In this document: positions 7,514 to 14,763 of the stretch, one piece after another
Position numbering within the stretch: position 1 is the stretch's first letter
Layout of the letters: each line of letters begins with the position of its first letter
NCBI GenBank assembly: GCA_041477815.1
Contig: JBGOUV010000143.1
Location: 1 to 15,305 of the forward strand
Length of the DNA stretch: 15,305 nt
Source of the DNA: JBGOUV01 sp041477815
Lineage (GTDB): Bacteria; Acidobacteriota; Terriglobia; Bryobacterales; JACQDG01
Direction: 5' to 3'
The notes under the pieces: generated by a model
Databases searched by the model: none
Told to the model about the DNA's origin: nothing
The model's input: the letters and a program-made list of their open reading frames with translations, nothing else
Made by a program: the position numbers and the translations under genes

Positions 7514-7697
7514 TGTCCCGATGGCAGTCACGCCGATTTTGAAGTCTATCTCCTTTGTTTTCAATACGTCCCGGACCGCCCCGCCGAAGCCAATGATATT
7601 CTGGAACTGAGAAGGGCGCCCGGGCGTAAACGGACTAACCCTTTCGCCAAATTCCTCCGATTAATCAGTCAGTTGACCGTCGGCTTCTTGACATTCT
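7514..7697. other. Lower-GC intergenic gap with possible minus-strand gene debris
   Basis: No gene can be assigned here with confidence. The stretch is visibly richer in A and T than its surroundings. On the minus strand bases 7660-7514 stay open and read SEEFGERVSPFTPGRPSQFQ, then NIIGFGGAVRDVLKTKEIDF. This is protein-like, but it starts directly after a TAA (7661-7663) and continues without a stop into the reverse complement of the TolC region, so no gene boundary exists. Bases 7511-7520 (TAGTGTCCCG) resemble the IS630-like terminus at the left edge. No strong terminator hairpin for the efflux operon is visible. Confidence 0.3.
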
Positions 7698-7724
7698 TGG
7701 AGCTATGCCTCAAACTTAGCTCCA
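7698..7724. promoter_or_regulatory. Palindromic operator upstream of the AbrB/PIN toxin-antitoxin pair
   Basis: TGGAGCTA (7698-7705) and TAGCTCCA (7717-7724) form a perfect 8-bp inverted repeat around an 11-base centre. A TTGACA at 7688-7693 lies just upstream. The best -10 candidate at 17-base spacing is CAAACT (7711-7716), which is weak and lies inside the palindrome. The layout suggests a promoter autoregulated by the antitoxin, as is usual for type II toxin-antitoxin operons. The operator function is inferred. Confidence 0.42.
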
Positions 7725-7765
7725 GTATGCCCCAAGGAGTCGCACGAGCGCCTGACTACAAAGAG

Positions 7766-8038
7766 ATGGTTACCATGGTGCTGAACATGACCCCAAACGG
7801 CGAACTCACGATCCCTCTCGAGCTGCAAAAGGAGCTCGGTTTTGTCCCCGGACACCAGGTCAGCGCCGTACGGATCGGGCAAACTCTGGTCCTGGCGCCG
7901 CATGACGAGGAGTTGGAATCCTTCTCGCAGCGCGTAGAAGCGGCCATGAAGGCCGCCGCCGTCTCGCTTCAAGAGCTGCAGGATCAGGCGCTGGTCGAGC
8001 GCGCCGAGATCGTCCAGGAGCGCTACGGTCCCAAGTGA
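7766..8038 (+). CDS. AbrB/MazE/SpoVT-type antitoxin
   Basis: This 90-residue protein has an N-terminal swapped-hairpin DNA-binding domain: 'NMTPNGELTIPLELQKELGF' then 'VPGHQVSAVRIGQTLVLAP' (about residues 7-45). A charged helical tail (about 50-90) is suited to wrapping a toxin. This family neutralises PIN-domain (VapC-like) partners and binds its own promoter. ATG 7766 or ATG 7775 (MVLNMTPNGELT) are both plausible starts, with only a weak purine stretch (AAGAG, 7761-7765) upstream. The TTG at 7673 would add 31 residues unlike the family. The stop overlaps the toxin start as GTGA (8035-8038), so the two genes are translationally coupled. The palindrome at 7698-7724 is the likely operator. Confidence 0.78.
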   Translation: MVTMVLNMTPNGELTIPLELQKELGFVPGHQVSAVRIGQTLVLAPHDEELESFSQRVEAAMKAAAVSLQELQDQALVERAEIVQERYGPK

Positions 8039-8487
8039 GCCGGCTGCGGGTGTTCCTGGATAGCTGTGTCCTCATGGAGGGCTTGGCTTGTCCCTGGAGC
8101 AACTCGCACGGCCTGTTGATCTTGGCGCGGTCGCTCTTCACGATCGTCTTGGACGAGATCGTCCAAGAAGAGACCGAAAGAGCCCTCCACCGCAAACTAC
8201 AAACCGGATACCGGGGGGACCTCCTGGCCGACTACCGCGGCCTGATGCAGCGGTTGGTCGTGGAGAGGGTCCCCCACGTATCCCGCAAAGAATTCGAGCA
8301 GGCGCGGCCCTGGATTCGGCATCAGAACGATGTGCCGGTGCTGGCCGCCGCCGTCCAGGCCAAACCGGATTGGCTGCTGACCGCTAACACCAGCGACGGT
8401 CATTTCGACGCCTCCGCCTCCGACCGCACGGGAATCCGCACTGCTACTCCGAAAGAGTTTCTCGCGCTACTCCGCCCCTCGCCATGA
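8035..8487 (+). CDS. PIN-domain toxin (VapC-like ribonuclease)
   Basis: This 150-residue protein starts at a GTG overlapping the antitoxin stop. It opens with the PIN first strand 'RVFLDSCVLMEGL' carrying Asp9. Other candidate acidic residues are Glu45/Glu46 (LDEIVQEETERAL), Asp99 (IRHQNDVPVLAAAVQAK) and Asp121 (LLTANTSDGHF). These match the D-E-D-D pattern that binds Mg/Mn in PIN nucleases, so the active site looks intact. The family cleaves RNA, often tRNA or rRNA, and is held inactive by its antitoxin. The TGA overlaps the next gene's ATG (8484-8487), so the hydrolase gene may depend on this operon for translation. The exact PIN subfamily is not recognised. Confidence 0.78.
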   Translation: MSRLRVFLDSCVLMEGLACPWSNSHGLLILARSLFTIVLDEIVQEETERALHRKLQTGYRGDLLADYRGLMQRLVVERVPHVSRKEFEQARPWIRHQNDVPVLAAAVQAKPDWLLTANTSDGHFDASASDRTGIRTATPKEFLALLRPSP

Positions 8488-9890
8488 GGAACCGGCGACA
8501 GTTTCTGGGAGCCCTCGTGGCTGCCGGAGCCTGGCCGGCGCGGGCGGCGGCCGGTAAGCTGCGGGCCGGAGCCGCCACCGCCAACATCACTCCGCAGCTC
8601 GGCTGTTCACTGGCCGGCGGCATGACCGACCGCATCGGCGCCGAAGTTCACGATGAGCTGCACGTCCGCAGCCTGGTCCTCGACAACGGCAACACGCGTC
8701 TGGCCATCGCCACGGTCGATTCCTGCGCCGTGCCGCGCTCCATCCTCGACCGGTCGAAGGAACTGGTCCAGTCGCACACCGGAATCCCACCGAGCCACGT
8801 CCTGATCTCAGCCACCCACACCCACAGCGCCCCGCCGGCGGGGCACCTGTTCCAAAGCGTCCCCGACCCGCAGTACACGGAATGGCTGACGGTCAAGGTT
8901 GCCGACGCCGTGCGCCTGGCGGCGAATCGTCTCGAGCCCGCCCGCATCGGCTGGGCCACCGGACGCGAGGACCGCCTGGTCTTCAATCGCCGCTACTACA
9001 TGAAACCGGGCGCTATCCCGCCGGACCCCTTCGGCCGCACCACCGATCAGGTCCAGATGAATCCCCCGGTGGGCAGCCCGGACATCCTTAAGGCCGCCGG
9101 ACCCACGGACCCCGAGGTCGGGATAGTGGCGGTCGAGGCTCCGGACGGCCGCCCCCTCGCCGTACTCGGCAACTATGCCCTGCACTATGTCGGCGGCACG
9201 GGCGCGGGTCACATCTCGGCCGACTACTTCGCCGCCTGGGCCCGCGCGATGGGGCGGCTGGCCGGGCGCCGGTTCGTGGCGATCCTCAGCAACGGCTGTT
9301 CGGGCAACATCAACGGCGTAAATTTTCTGGGCCCGCGCATCCAGCACCCGCCGTATGTGCAGATGGAGCGTTATGCCGAGATACTAGCTGTCGAGTGCTA
9401 CCGCCTCTGGCGCACCATCGTGTTTCAGGACACCGTGGAGCTGGCGGCGTCTATCGAGGAGCTCGAATTGGGCGTGCGGCTGCCCGGGGCCGCCGACCTG
9501 GCGCAGGCTCGCCGGACCCTGGCCGCCGCCGGCCCTGGACCTTACAAAGACCGCTCCCACATCTACTCTCGCGAGACTGTGCTCCTGGCCGGAGGCTATC
9601 CCCGGGCCGCCCCAACCTGGATCCAGGCCTTGCGCATCGGTTCCCTGGGTATTGCCACCTACCCTGGCGAGGCGTTCGTCGAGATGGGTCTCGAAGCCAA
9701 GGCCCAGAGCCCCTTCCGTCCTACGCTGCTCATCGAGCTGGCTAACGATTACCGCGGCTACATCCCGACCGTGGAGGCGCACGAGCTGGGCGGTTACGAG
9801 ACTTGGCGGGCCAAGTCGAGCTATCTGGAAAAGAACGCCGCGCCTCAGATTGTCGCGTCCGCCTTGCGCCAGCTTGGTAGGCTAGTGTGA
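8484..9890 (+). CDS. Neutral/alkaline non-lysosomal ceramidase-like hydrolase, Tat-exported
   Basis: This 468-residue protein begins MRNRRQFLGALVAAGAWPARA, a twin-arginine signal (RRQFLG) with an Ala-rich cleavage region. The body matches the ceramidase catalytic domain (PF04734): 'AGAATANITPQLG', ISATHTHSAPP with His112 and His114, NYALHYVGG with His234, and NGCSGNINGV with Ser273. TYPGEAF carries Glu396 and NDYRGYIPT carries Tyr423/Tyr426. These correspond to the His/His/Glu/Tyr zinc site and the active serine described for the Pseudomonas enzyme, so activity is plausible. The C-terminal Ig-like domain of long ceramidases is absent, as in many short bacterial homologues. Many of these are annotated by homology only, and the substrate may be another N-acyl lipid or amide. 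Its ATG overlaps the PIN toxin stop. Confidence 0.85.
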   Translation: MRNRRQFLGALVAAGAWPARAAAGKLRAGAATANITPQLGCSLAGGMTDRIGAEVHDELHVRSLVLDNGNTRLAIATVDSCAVPRSILDRSKELVQSHTGIPPSHVLISATHTHSAPPAGHLFQSVPDPQYTEWLTVKVADAVRLAANRLEPARIGWATGREDRLVFNRRYYMKPGAIPPDPFGRTTDQVQMNPPVGSPDILKAAGPTDPEVGIVAVEAPDGRPLAVLGNYALHYVGGTGAGHISADYFAAWARAMGRLAGRRFVAILSNGCSGNINGVNFLGPRIQHPPYVQMERYAEILAVECYRLWRTIVFQDTVELAASIEELELGVRLPGAADLAQARRTLAAAGPGPYKDRSHIYSRETVLLAGGYPRAAPTWIQALRIGSLGIATYPGEAFVEMGLEAKAQSPFRPTLLIELANDYRGYIPTVEAHELGGYETWRAKSSYLEKNAAPQIVASALRQLGRLV

Positions 9891-9893
9891 GAA

Positions 9894-9927
9894 CACCGCA
9901 CCGCGACCGTAAGGGAGCGGTGCGGTG
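9894..9927. other. Perfect 11-bp hairpin between ceramidase-like and DUF1080 genes
   Basis: CACCGCACCGC (9894-9904) and GCGGTGCGGTG (9917-9927) are exact reverse complements around a 12-base loop. They lie 3 bases after the ceramidase-like stop and end 14 bases before the AGGAGAG ribosome site of the next gene. The stem is very GC-rich but no T run follows, so it is not a standard intrinsic terminator. It could be an attenuator, an RNA-processing or stability element, or an incomplete terminator. Confidence 0.5.
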
Positions 9928-9954
9928 CGGCCCACTTCTCCAGGAGAGTCTTTT

Positions 9955-10683
9955 ATGTGGATGGTTCGCTCTCTCGTCGTTTCCATCGCGCTCGCGGTAT
10001 CCCTAGCCGGCGCCGATCTGCCCCCCACCGGCAAGCCCATCAAGTTGTTCAACGGCAAGAACCTGAACGGATTTGACACCTTCCTCAAAGAGAAGGGCCT
10101 GAACAACGATCCCGACAAGGTCTTCACGATCCAGAACGGAGTGATCCGGGCCTCGGGCGCGGAGTACGGCTACTTCATCACCCAGCAGGAGTACGAGAAC
10201 TACTACCTGCGCGCCGAGTTCAAGTGGGGCGAGGCGACCCACCCGCCGCGCAAGGACAAGGCGCGCGACAGCGGCATTCTCTACCACGTGGTCGGGGAGC
10301 AAAAGGTGTGGCCCAAGTCCATCGAGTTTCAGTGGATCGAGGGCGGCACGGGCGACATCATCCTGGTGGGCGACGCCGCACTCGTCGGAAAAGGCCCGCC
10401 CCGCGGCCGGAACCGCTACGACCGCTTCGGCAAAGGTCCGTGGAAAGACGAGGTGGGCTACCGGGATCCCAACGGGGAACCGGAAGTGCCCCACGGCCAG
10501 TGGAACACGATTGAGCTCCTGGCCGACGGCGACACCGTGAAGTACTGGGTCAATGGCAAGCTGGTCAACGAGGGAACCGGCGCCAATCCGAGCCGCGGGA
10601 AAATCCTCTTCCAGTCCGAAGGCGCCGAGGTCTTCTTCCGAAACCTGGAACTAAGACACCTCAAGAAGACCGGCAGCAAATGA
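9955..10683 (+). CDS. DUF1080 family protein (3-keto-disaccharide hydrolase-like), secreted
   Basis: This 242-residue protein begins MWMVRSLVVSIALAVSLAGA, a Sec signal peptide, then has the DUF1080/PF06439 concanavalin-like fold. It shows KLFNGKNLNGFDTFL, 'NGVIRASGAEYGYFITQQEYENYYLRAEFKW', 'DSGILYHVVGEQKVWPKSIEFQWIEG', 'GQWNTIELLADGDTVKYWVNGKLVNEG' and 'ILFQSEGAEVFFRNLELR'. Length is typical for the single-domain form. Characterised members cleave 3-keto-glycosides made by sugar dehydrogenases, and many others are uncharacterised. I chose ATG 9955 over an upstream GTG (9925) because AGGAGAG at 9942-9948 is well placed and the signal peptide begins there. The stop overlaps the next gene as ATGA, which suggests a joint function with the propeller-cytochrome protein. 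Confidence 0.88.
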   Translation: MWMVRSLVVSIALAVSLAGADLPPTGKPIKLFNGKNLNGFDTFLKEKGLNNDPDKVFTIQNGVIRASGAEYGYFITQQEYENYYLRAEFKWGEATHPPRKDKARDSGILYHVVGEQKVWPKSIEFQWIEGGTGDIILVGDAALVGKGPPRGRNRYDRFGKGPWKDEVGYRDPNGEPEVPHGQWNTIELLADGDTVKYWVNGKLVNEGTGANPSRGKILFQSEGAEVFFRNLELRHLKKTGSK

Positions 10684-13616
10684 AAACCCGGTCTCGATTC
10701 GCGTTCCTACTCCTGTTATTCGCGGCCTGCTCGTCACGCAAGCCTCCCTTTTCTCCCGCCAGCGAGCAGAAAACTTTCCGCCTTCCCCCCGGCTTCCGCA
10801 TGGAGCTCGTGGCGGCCGAGCCCGACGTCATCGATCCGGTGGCCATGACCTTCGACGAGCAGGGCCGGATGTACGTGATCGAGATGTCCGACTACCCGCT
10901 CAACCCCCAGCCGCTCGGCCGCATCAAGCTGCTCGAAGACCGCGACGGCGACGGCCGCTACGAGCACGCCACCGTGTTCGCCGACGGGCTGCACCTGCCC
11001 GACGGGGTGATGCGCTGGCGCCACGGGATCCTGGTCACGTGCGCCCCCGACATTCTTTACCTCGAAGACACCGACGGCGACGGCCGGGCCGACGTCCGCC
11101 GAGTGGTGCTCACCGGATTCGCCGCCGGCAACCCCCAGCTTCGCGTCAACGGCCTGCTCTACGGCATCGACAACTGGGTCTACGCCGCCTACCCGCGCCC
11201 GCCGGTGCCGCGCCGCTACGTGAAGGAGTTCGGCGATACGGGCAAAGCCATCTCGTTCCCCGACCGCCCCGAGATCCCGCCCGCCGACATCCGGGCCATG
11301 GACGTGCGCTTCCACCCCGAGAAACACAAGCTCGAGGCCGTGGGCGGCAACTCCCAGTTCGGCAACGCCTTCGACGCCTGGGGCAACCGCTTCACCCTGT
11401 GGAACAACGATCATGTCCGCCACGTAGTCATCGGCAAGCACTATCTGGACCGCAACCCCTCCCTGGCCGTCCCCGCCGCCCAGCAGTCGATTTCCGACCA
11501 CGAAAACCAGTCCACGGTCTACCCCGTCACCCGAGACCCCTTCCACATCCACGACTCCCAGACCGGACACTTCACCTCCTGCTGCGGCCTCTCCAACTAC
11601 AACGGCGGCAACCTGGGACCCGACTTCGAGGGCAGCTCTTTCACCTGCGAGCCGGTCCACAACATCGTGCACCGCGACCTCCTGATCCCGCGGGGCGCGA
11701 CCTTCGTGGCCCAGCGCGCCTACCAGGGCAAGGAGTTTCTGGCTTCCACCGACGCCTGGTTCCGCCCGGTGTTCACCACCACCGGCCCCGACGGCGGCCT
11801 CTACGTGGTTGACTTCTACCACTACACAGTGGAGCACCCCGAGTTCGTCCCGCCCGAGCTGCTCAAGCAGATCGATTTCGAGCCCCGCCACAAGCTGGGA
11901 CGGATCTGGCGCGTGGTGCACGAATCCTCGAAGCGGGGGCCCCGGCCGGCCCTGGGTCAGGCCACTTCGGCGGAGTTGATAGCCCAGTTCTCGAACCCGA
12001 ACCAGTGGTGGCGCCTCCAGGCCCAGCGCCTGCTGGTGGACCGCCAGGATCGCAATGTCGTTCCGCAATTGGTGGACCTGGCCCGCAAGGGATCGCCATT
12101 CGCCCGCCTCCACGCCCTCTGGACCCTGGACGCCCTGGACGCCCTGCCGACTGATCTTCTACAGGAAGCCCTCTCCGACCCCCATCCCCGCCTCCGCGAG
12201 AACGTGGTCCGCCTTGCCGAGAAGCGCCTCCCCAACCCGCAACTCCGCCAAAAGCTTCTCACCCTCTACGACGACCCCGACGACCGCGTCCAGTTCCAGG
12301 TGGCCTGCACCCTGGGCGAGCCGTTCGAAGAGCTGAAGAAGGTAGCATTACGTCACAGCGAAGACCAGTGGTTCCGCATCGCCGTGCTGGCCGCTTCGCC
12401 GGACCACGCCCTGGCTTGGCTCCAGGCGCTGACGCCGCTCGCAGCTTCCCCGGGCAAAGAGGACCTCGTGCGGCGGGCGGCTTCGGTACTCGGCGCCCGC
12501 AACCAGGACCGTGAGATCACAGCGCTGCTGACCCTGGTCCGGCAAGGGCATGGGTGGTGGCAGGCGCCGGGCCTGGAAGGACTGGCGGAGGGCCTCCGGC
12601 AGGGCTCGGGCGGCCACGCCCGCCTGGCCGCAGCCCAGCCGATCCTGTTGGGACTGGTCGCTCAAGGTCCGACGCCCGTGGGACGGGCCGCGTTGCGCGT
12701 GGCCGCGGGCCTGGACCTCAGCCCCTCCCCCCAACTGCGCCAACTGATCCAAGCCGCCCACCCCAAGACCGGCCTCCCCGAGGACCAGCTCCTGCACTCG
12801 CTCGGCATCCTGGGCCTGGATCCGTCGGGCGCCAGCATCCCGGTGCTGACCCAATTCCTGGATCCGCGACAGTCCGATCCGGTCCAGATCGCCGCCGCCT
12901 CCTCGCTGGCCGCCGCCTCCCGACCGGAGATTCCCGGCATCTTTGTCGACCGCTGGCGCGCCGCCACCGCTCCGGTACGCAACGTAATGCTGGCCGGATT
13001 TTTCCGCGACCGCAGCCGCCTCCCCGCCCTGCTCGCCGCCCTCGAGACCGAGAAGATCCAGCCCTGGGCGCTAGGTCCTGGCCGTAGTAATCAATTGCTG
13101 CGCCATGCCGACCCGGAGATCAAAGCCCGCGCCGAAAAGGTCCTCGGCGAAGCCCGCGCCGGCGACCGCCGCAAAGTGTATGAGCGATATCTGCCGGCCA
13201 TCCAGACGCCCGGCAACCCCGAGCGCGGCCGCAAGGTTTACGAGAAGGCGTGCAGCGAGTGCCACAAGATCGGCAACACCGGCTTCGAGGTCGGACCCGA
13301 TCTCAAGGGCGTGACCACCCGTTACAAAGAAGCCCTCCTCACCGACATCCTGATCCCCAACCAGCAGATCGAGGGCGGCTACGAGGAGTACGAGGTTGAG
13401 ACCACCGACGGCCGCACCATCACCGGCGTGCTGGCCAAGGAAACCGCCACCACCCTGACCCTCCGCCGGGCCAAGGGGCAGGAGGACACCATCCTGCGGG
13501 GGAGCGTCAAGGGCCTGCGCTCGCTGAGCGTATCGCCCATGCCGGAGGATCTGGAAAAGAGTATCACCGTCAGCGAGATGGCCGACTTGATCGCGTACGT
13601 TAAGAGTTTGCGATAG
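10680..13616 (+). CDS. PVC-type heme-binding lipoprotein: beta-propeller dehydrogenase-like, HEAT repeats, cytochrome c domain
   Basis: This 978-residue protein starts MKTRSRFAFLLLLFAACSSR, a lipoprotein-type signal (Cys17). Residues about 33-420 form the membrane-bound dehydrogenase domain (TIGR02604-like propeller): 'FRLPPGFRMELVAAEPDVIDPVAMTFDEQGRMYVIEM' and two DxDGDG loops (EDRDGDGR at 86-93, EDTDGDGR at 129-136). That part continues with 'GHFTSCCGLSNYNGGNLGPDFEG' and 'FTCEPVHNIVHRDLL'. A helical HEAT-like region spans about 430-830. The C-terminal heme domain (TIGR02603-like) has CSECH at 858-862 and 'FEVGPDLKGVTTRY'. The protein is expected at the outer face of a membrane, passing electrons from an oxidised substrate, probably a sugar or alcohol, to its heme. 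The substrate is unknown. The ATG overlaps the DUF1080 stop. Confidence 0.9.
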   Translation: MKTRSRFAFLLLLFAACSSRKPPFSPASEQKTFRLPPGFRMELVAAEPDVIDPVAMTFDEQGRMYVIEMSDYPLNPQPLGRIKLLEDRDGDGRYEHATVFADGLHLPDGVMRWRHGILVTCAPDILYLEDTDGDGRADVRRVVLTGFAAGNPQLRVNGLLYGIDNWVYAAYPRPPVPRRYVKEFGDTGKAISFPDRPEIPPADIRAMDVRFHPEKHKLEAVGGNSQFGNAFDAWGNRFTLWNNDHVRHVVIGKHYLDRNPSLAVPAAQQSISDHENQSTVYPVTRDPFHIHDSQTGHFTSCCGLSNYNGGNLGPDFEGSSFTCEPVHNIVHRDLLIPRGATFVAQRAYQGKEFLASTDAWFRPVFTTTGPDGGLYVVDFYHYTVEHPEFVPPELLKQIDFEPRHKLGRIWRVVHESSKRGPRPALGQATSAELIAQFSNPNQWWRLQAQRLLVDRQDRNVVPQLVDLARKGSPFARLHALWTLDALDALPTDLLQEALSDPHPRLRENVVRLAEKRLPNPQLRQKLLTLYDDPDDRVQFQVACTLGEPFEELKKVALRHSEDQWFRIAVLAASPDHALAWLQALTPLAASPGKEDLVRRAASVLGARNQDREITALLTLVRQGHGWWQAPGLEGLAEGLRQGSGGHARLAAAQPILLGLVAQGPTPVGRAALRVAAGLDLSPSPQLRQLIQAAHPKTGLPEDQLLHSLGILGLDPSGASIPVLTQFLDPRQSDPVQIAAASSLAAASRPEIPGIFVDRWRAATAPVRNVMLAGFFRDRSRLPALLAALETEKIQPWALGPGRSNQLLRHADPEIKARAEKVLGEARAGDRRKVYERYLPAIQTPGNPERGRKVYEKACSECHKIGNTGFEVGPDLKGVTTRYKEALLTDILIPNQQIEGGYEEYEVETTDGRTITGVLAKETATTLTLRRAKGQEDTILRGSVKGLRSLSVSPMPEDLEKSITVSEMADLIAYVKSLR

Positions 13617-13690
13617 CTTCCGCCTATAGATCCGCCTCCAGCTCCGAATTGGCGGAGGCCAGGGTGCTCCCCACAGGCCTGGGCGTGCTC

Positions 13691-13699
13691 TGTTACAAT
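13691..13699 (+). promoter_or_regulatory. Extended -10 promoter TGTTACAAT
   Basis: TG at 13691-13692 precedes TACAAT (13694-13699), one mismatch from TATAAT, giving an extended -10 element. Only weak -35 matches lie 17-18 bases upstream (CCCACA/CCACAG near 13670), which an extended -10 can tolerate. Six bases separate the box from the ATG at 13706, so the transcript would be leaderless. The 90-base gap from the previous stop also argues that a new transcript starts here. Confidence 0.5.
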
Positions 13700-13705
13700 T
13701 CTGCC

Positions 13706-14710
13706 ATGATGAAAACACTGGCCCTTGCCCTTGCCCTGCTCGCCCCCCTGGCCGCCCAGCAGAAGAAGATCGTAGCCACCGGTCTGGGCGCTTCCTTGAT
13801 CTCCGAGTTCCAGAGGGTTGCCCCCAACGCGACCTTCGTCGTCGGCGACGTCAAGAACCCGGCCACCCTGGCGTCGCAGGTGGCTGATGCCGACGCCATT
13901 CTGGGTACCATCAGTCCCGACCTGTTCCGCGCCGCCAGGAAGCTCAAGTGGGTCCACATTTTCAGCGCCGGCGTGGAGACCTACCGCTTCCCCGAGTTCA
14001 TCAACAGCGACGTTACCCTGACCAATGCCCGCGTCATCCAGGGTCCTGAAATCGCCGACCACGCCTTCGCGTTTCTGCTGGCCTTCACCCGCAGCCTCTA
14101 CCGCGCCATCCCCGACCGACCCAAGGAAGAGTGGGGCCGCGGCGCCTACACCGCTATCGAATTGCGCGGTAAGACGGCGGTGATCATCGGCGTCGGCGGG
14201 ATCGGCCAGCAGATCGCTCTGCGGGCCTGGGCCTTCGGCATGAACGTCATCGGCGTCGACCCCAAGGATTATCCGCTGAGCAACTATGTCAGCCGCATCG
14301 TTCCGCCCGACCGCATCGACACGGTCCTGCCGCTGGCCGACGTGGTGTTCGTCTCGGCGCCCCATACGCCGGAAAGCGAGGGCATGGTCGGCCCGCGCCA
14401 GTTCGAGCTGATGAAGAAAGGGGCCTACTTTATCGCCGTCTCCCGGGGCAAGCTCTACAACACCGAGGCCCTGGTCAAGGCCCTGGACGAGAAGCGCCTG
14501 GCCGGCGCCGGACTCGACGTCACCAACCCGGAGCCGCTCCCCAAGGGCCACCCGCTGTGGAAGTTCGAGAACGTGATCATCACGCCGCACATGGCCACCG
14601 TTTCGGACGGCCTGGCCGCCCGCCAGCGCGAGCTGATCGTGGACAACGTGGCCCGCTTCGTCAAGGGCGACCCGCTGCGCAACGTGGTGGACAAAAAGAA
14701 AGGTTACTGA
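13706..14710 (+). CDS. D-2-hydroxyacid dehydrogenase with N-terminal signal peptide
   Basis: This 334-residue NAD(P)-dependent D-isomer-specific 2-hydroxyacid dehydrogenase would interconvert 2-oxoacids and D-2-hydroxyacids. The nucleotide-binding fold has VIIGVGGIGQQ (glycines at 162-167). The catalytic triad is complete: Arg247 (AVSRGKL), Glu276 (VTNPEPLP) and His295 (IITPHMA). The N-terminus MMKTLALALALLAPLAAQQK looks like a Sec signal peptide with cleavage after LAA or AAQ, directly before the first catalytic-domain strand (KKIVATGLG). That is odd for an NAD enzyme. ATG 13706 and ATG 13709 are adjacent. No Shine-Dalgarno sequence is visible, and an extended -10 six bases upstream implies leaderless translation. 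The TTACTG/TATCAT pair after the stop may offer a weak promoter to the next gene. Confidence 0.87.
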   Translation: MMKTLALALALLAPLAAQQKKIVATGLGASLISEFQRVAPNATFVVGDVKNPATLASQVADADAILGTISPDLFRAARKLKWVHIFSAGVETYRFPEFINSDVTLTNARVIQGPEIADHAFAFLLAFTRSLYRAIPDRPKEEWGRGAYTAIELRGKTAVIIGVGGIGQQIALRAWAFGMNVIGVDPKDYPLSNYVSRIVPPDRIDTVLPLADVVFVSAPHTPESEGMVGPRQFELMKKGAYFIAVSRGKLYNTEALVKALDEKRLAGAGLDVTNPEPLPKGHPLWKFENVIITPHMATVSDGLAARQRELIVDNVARFVKGDPLRNVVDKKKGY

Positions 14711-14763
14711 GTCAGCGGAATCGAGTATCATGGGGAAAGCTGACCCTTAAAGGAGGGGCTCAC

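Noticed and set aside
7520..7609. A 29-codon plus-strand ORF (MAVTPILKSISFVFN...)
   Set aside because: No ribosome site, no recognised family, and it lies in a gap that may contain debris.
7614..7625. Overlapping palindromes GGGCGCCC and GCCCGGGC as an efflux operon terminator
   Set aside because: No loop-forming stem followed by Ts; the pairing is self-complementary without a usable hairpin.
10734..12113. A 459-codon antisense frame within the propeller-cytochrome gene
   Set aside because: Val/Gly/Ala-rich shadow without motifs; the plus-strand protein is unambiguous.
13631..13659. Weak hairpins TCCGCC/GGCGGA and GCCTCC/GGAGGC after the propeller-cytochrome gene
   Set aside because: Stems of only six bases, mutually exclusive, with a 14-base loop and no T tract; not enough for a terminator call.
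14704..14731. TTACTG-16 bp-TATCAT as a promoter for the Tat PLP enzyme gene
   Set aside because: The -35 is poor and overlaps the upstream stop codon; the short gap and strong ribosome site fit co-transcription equally well.
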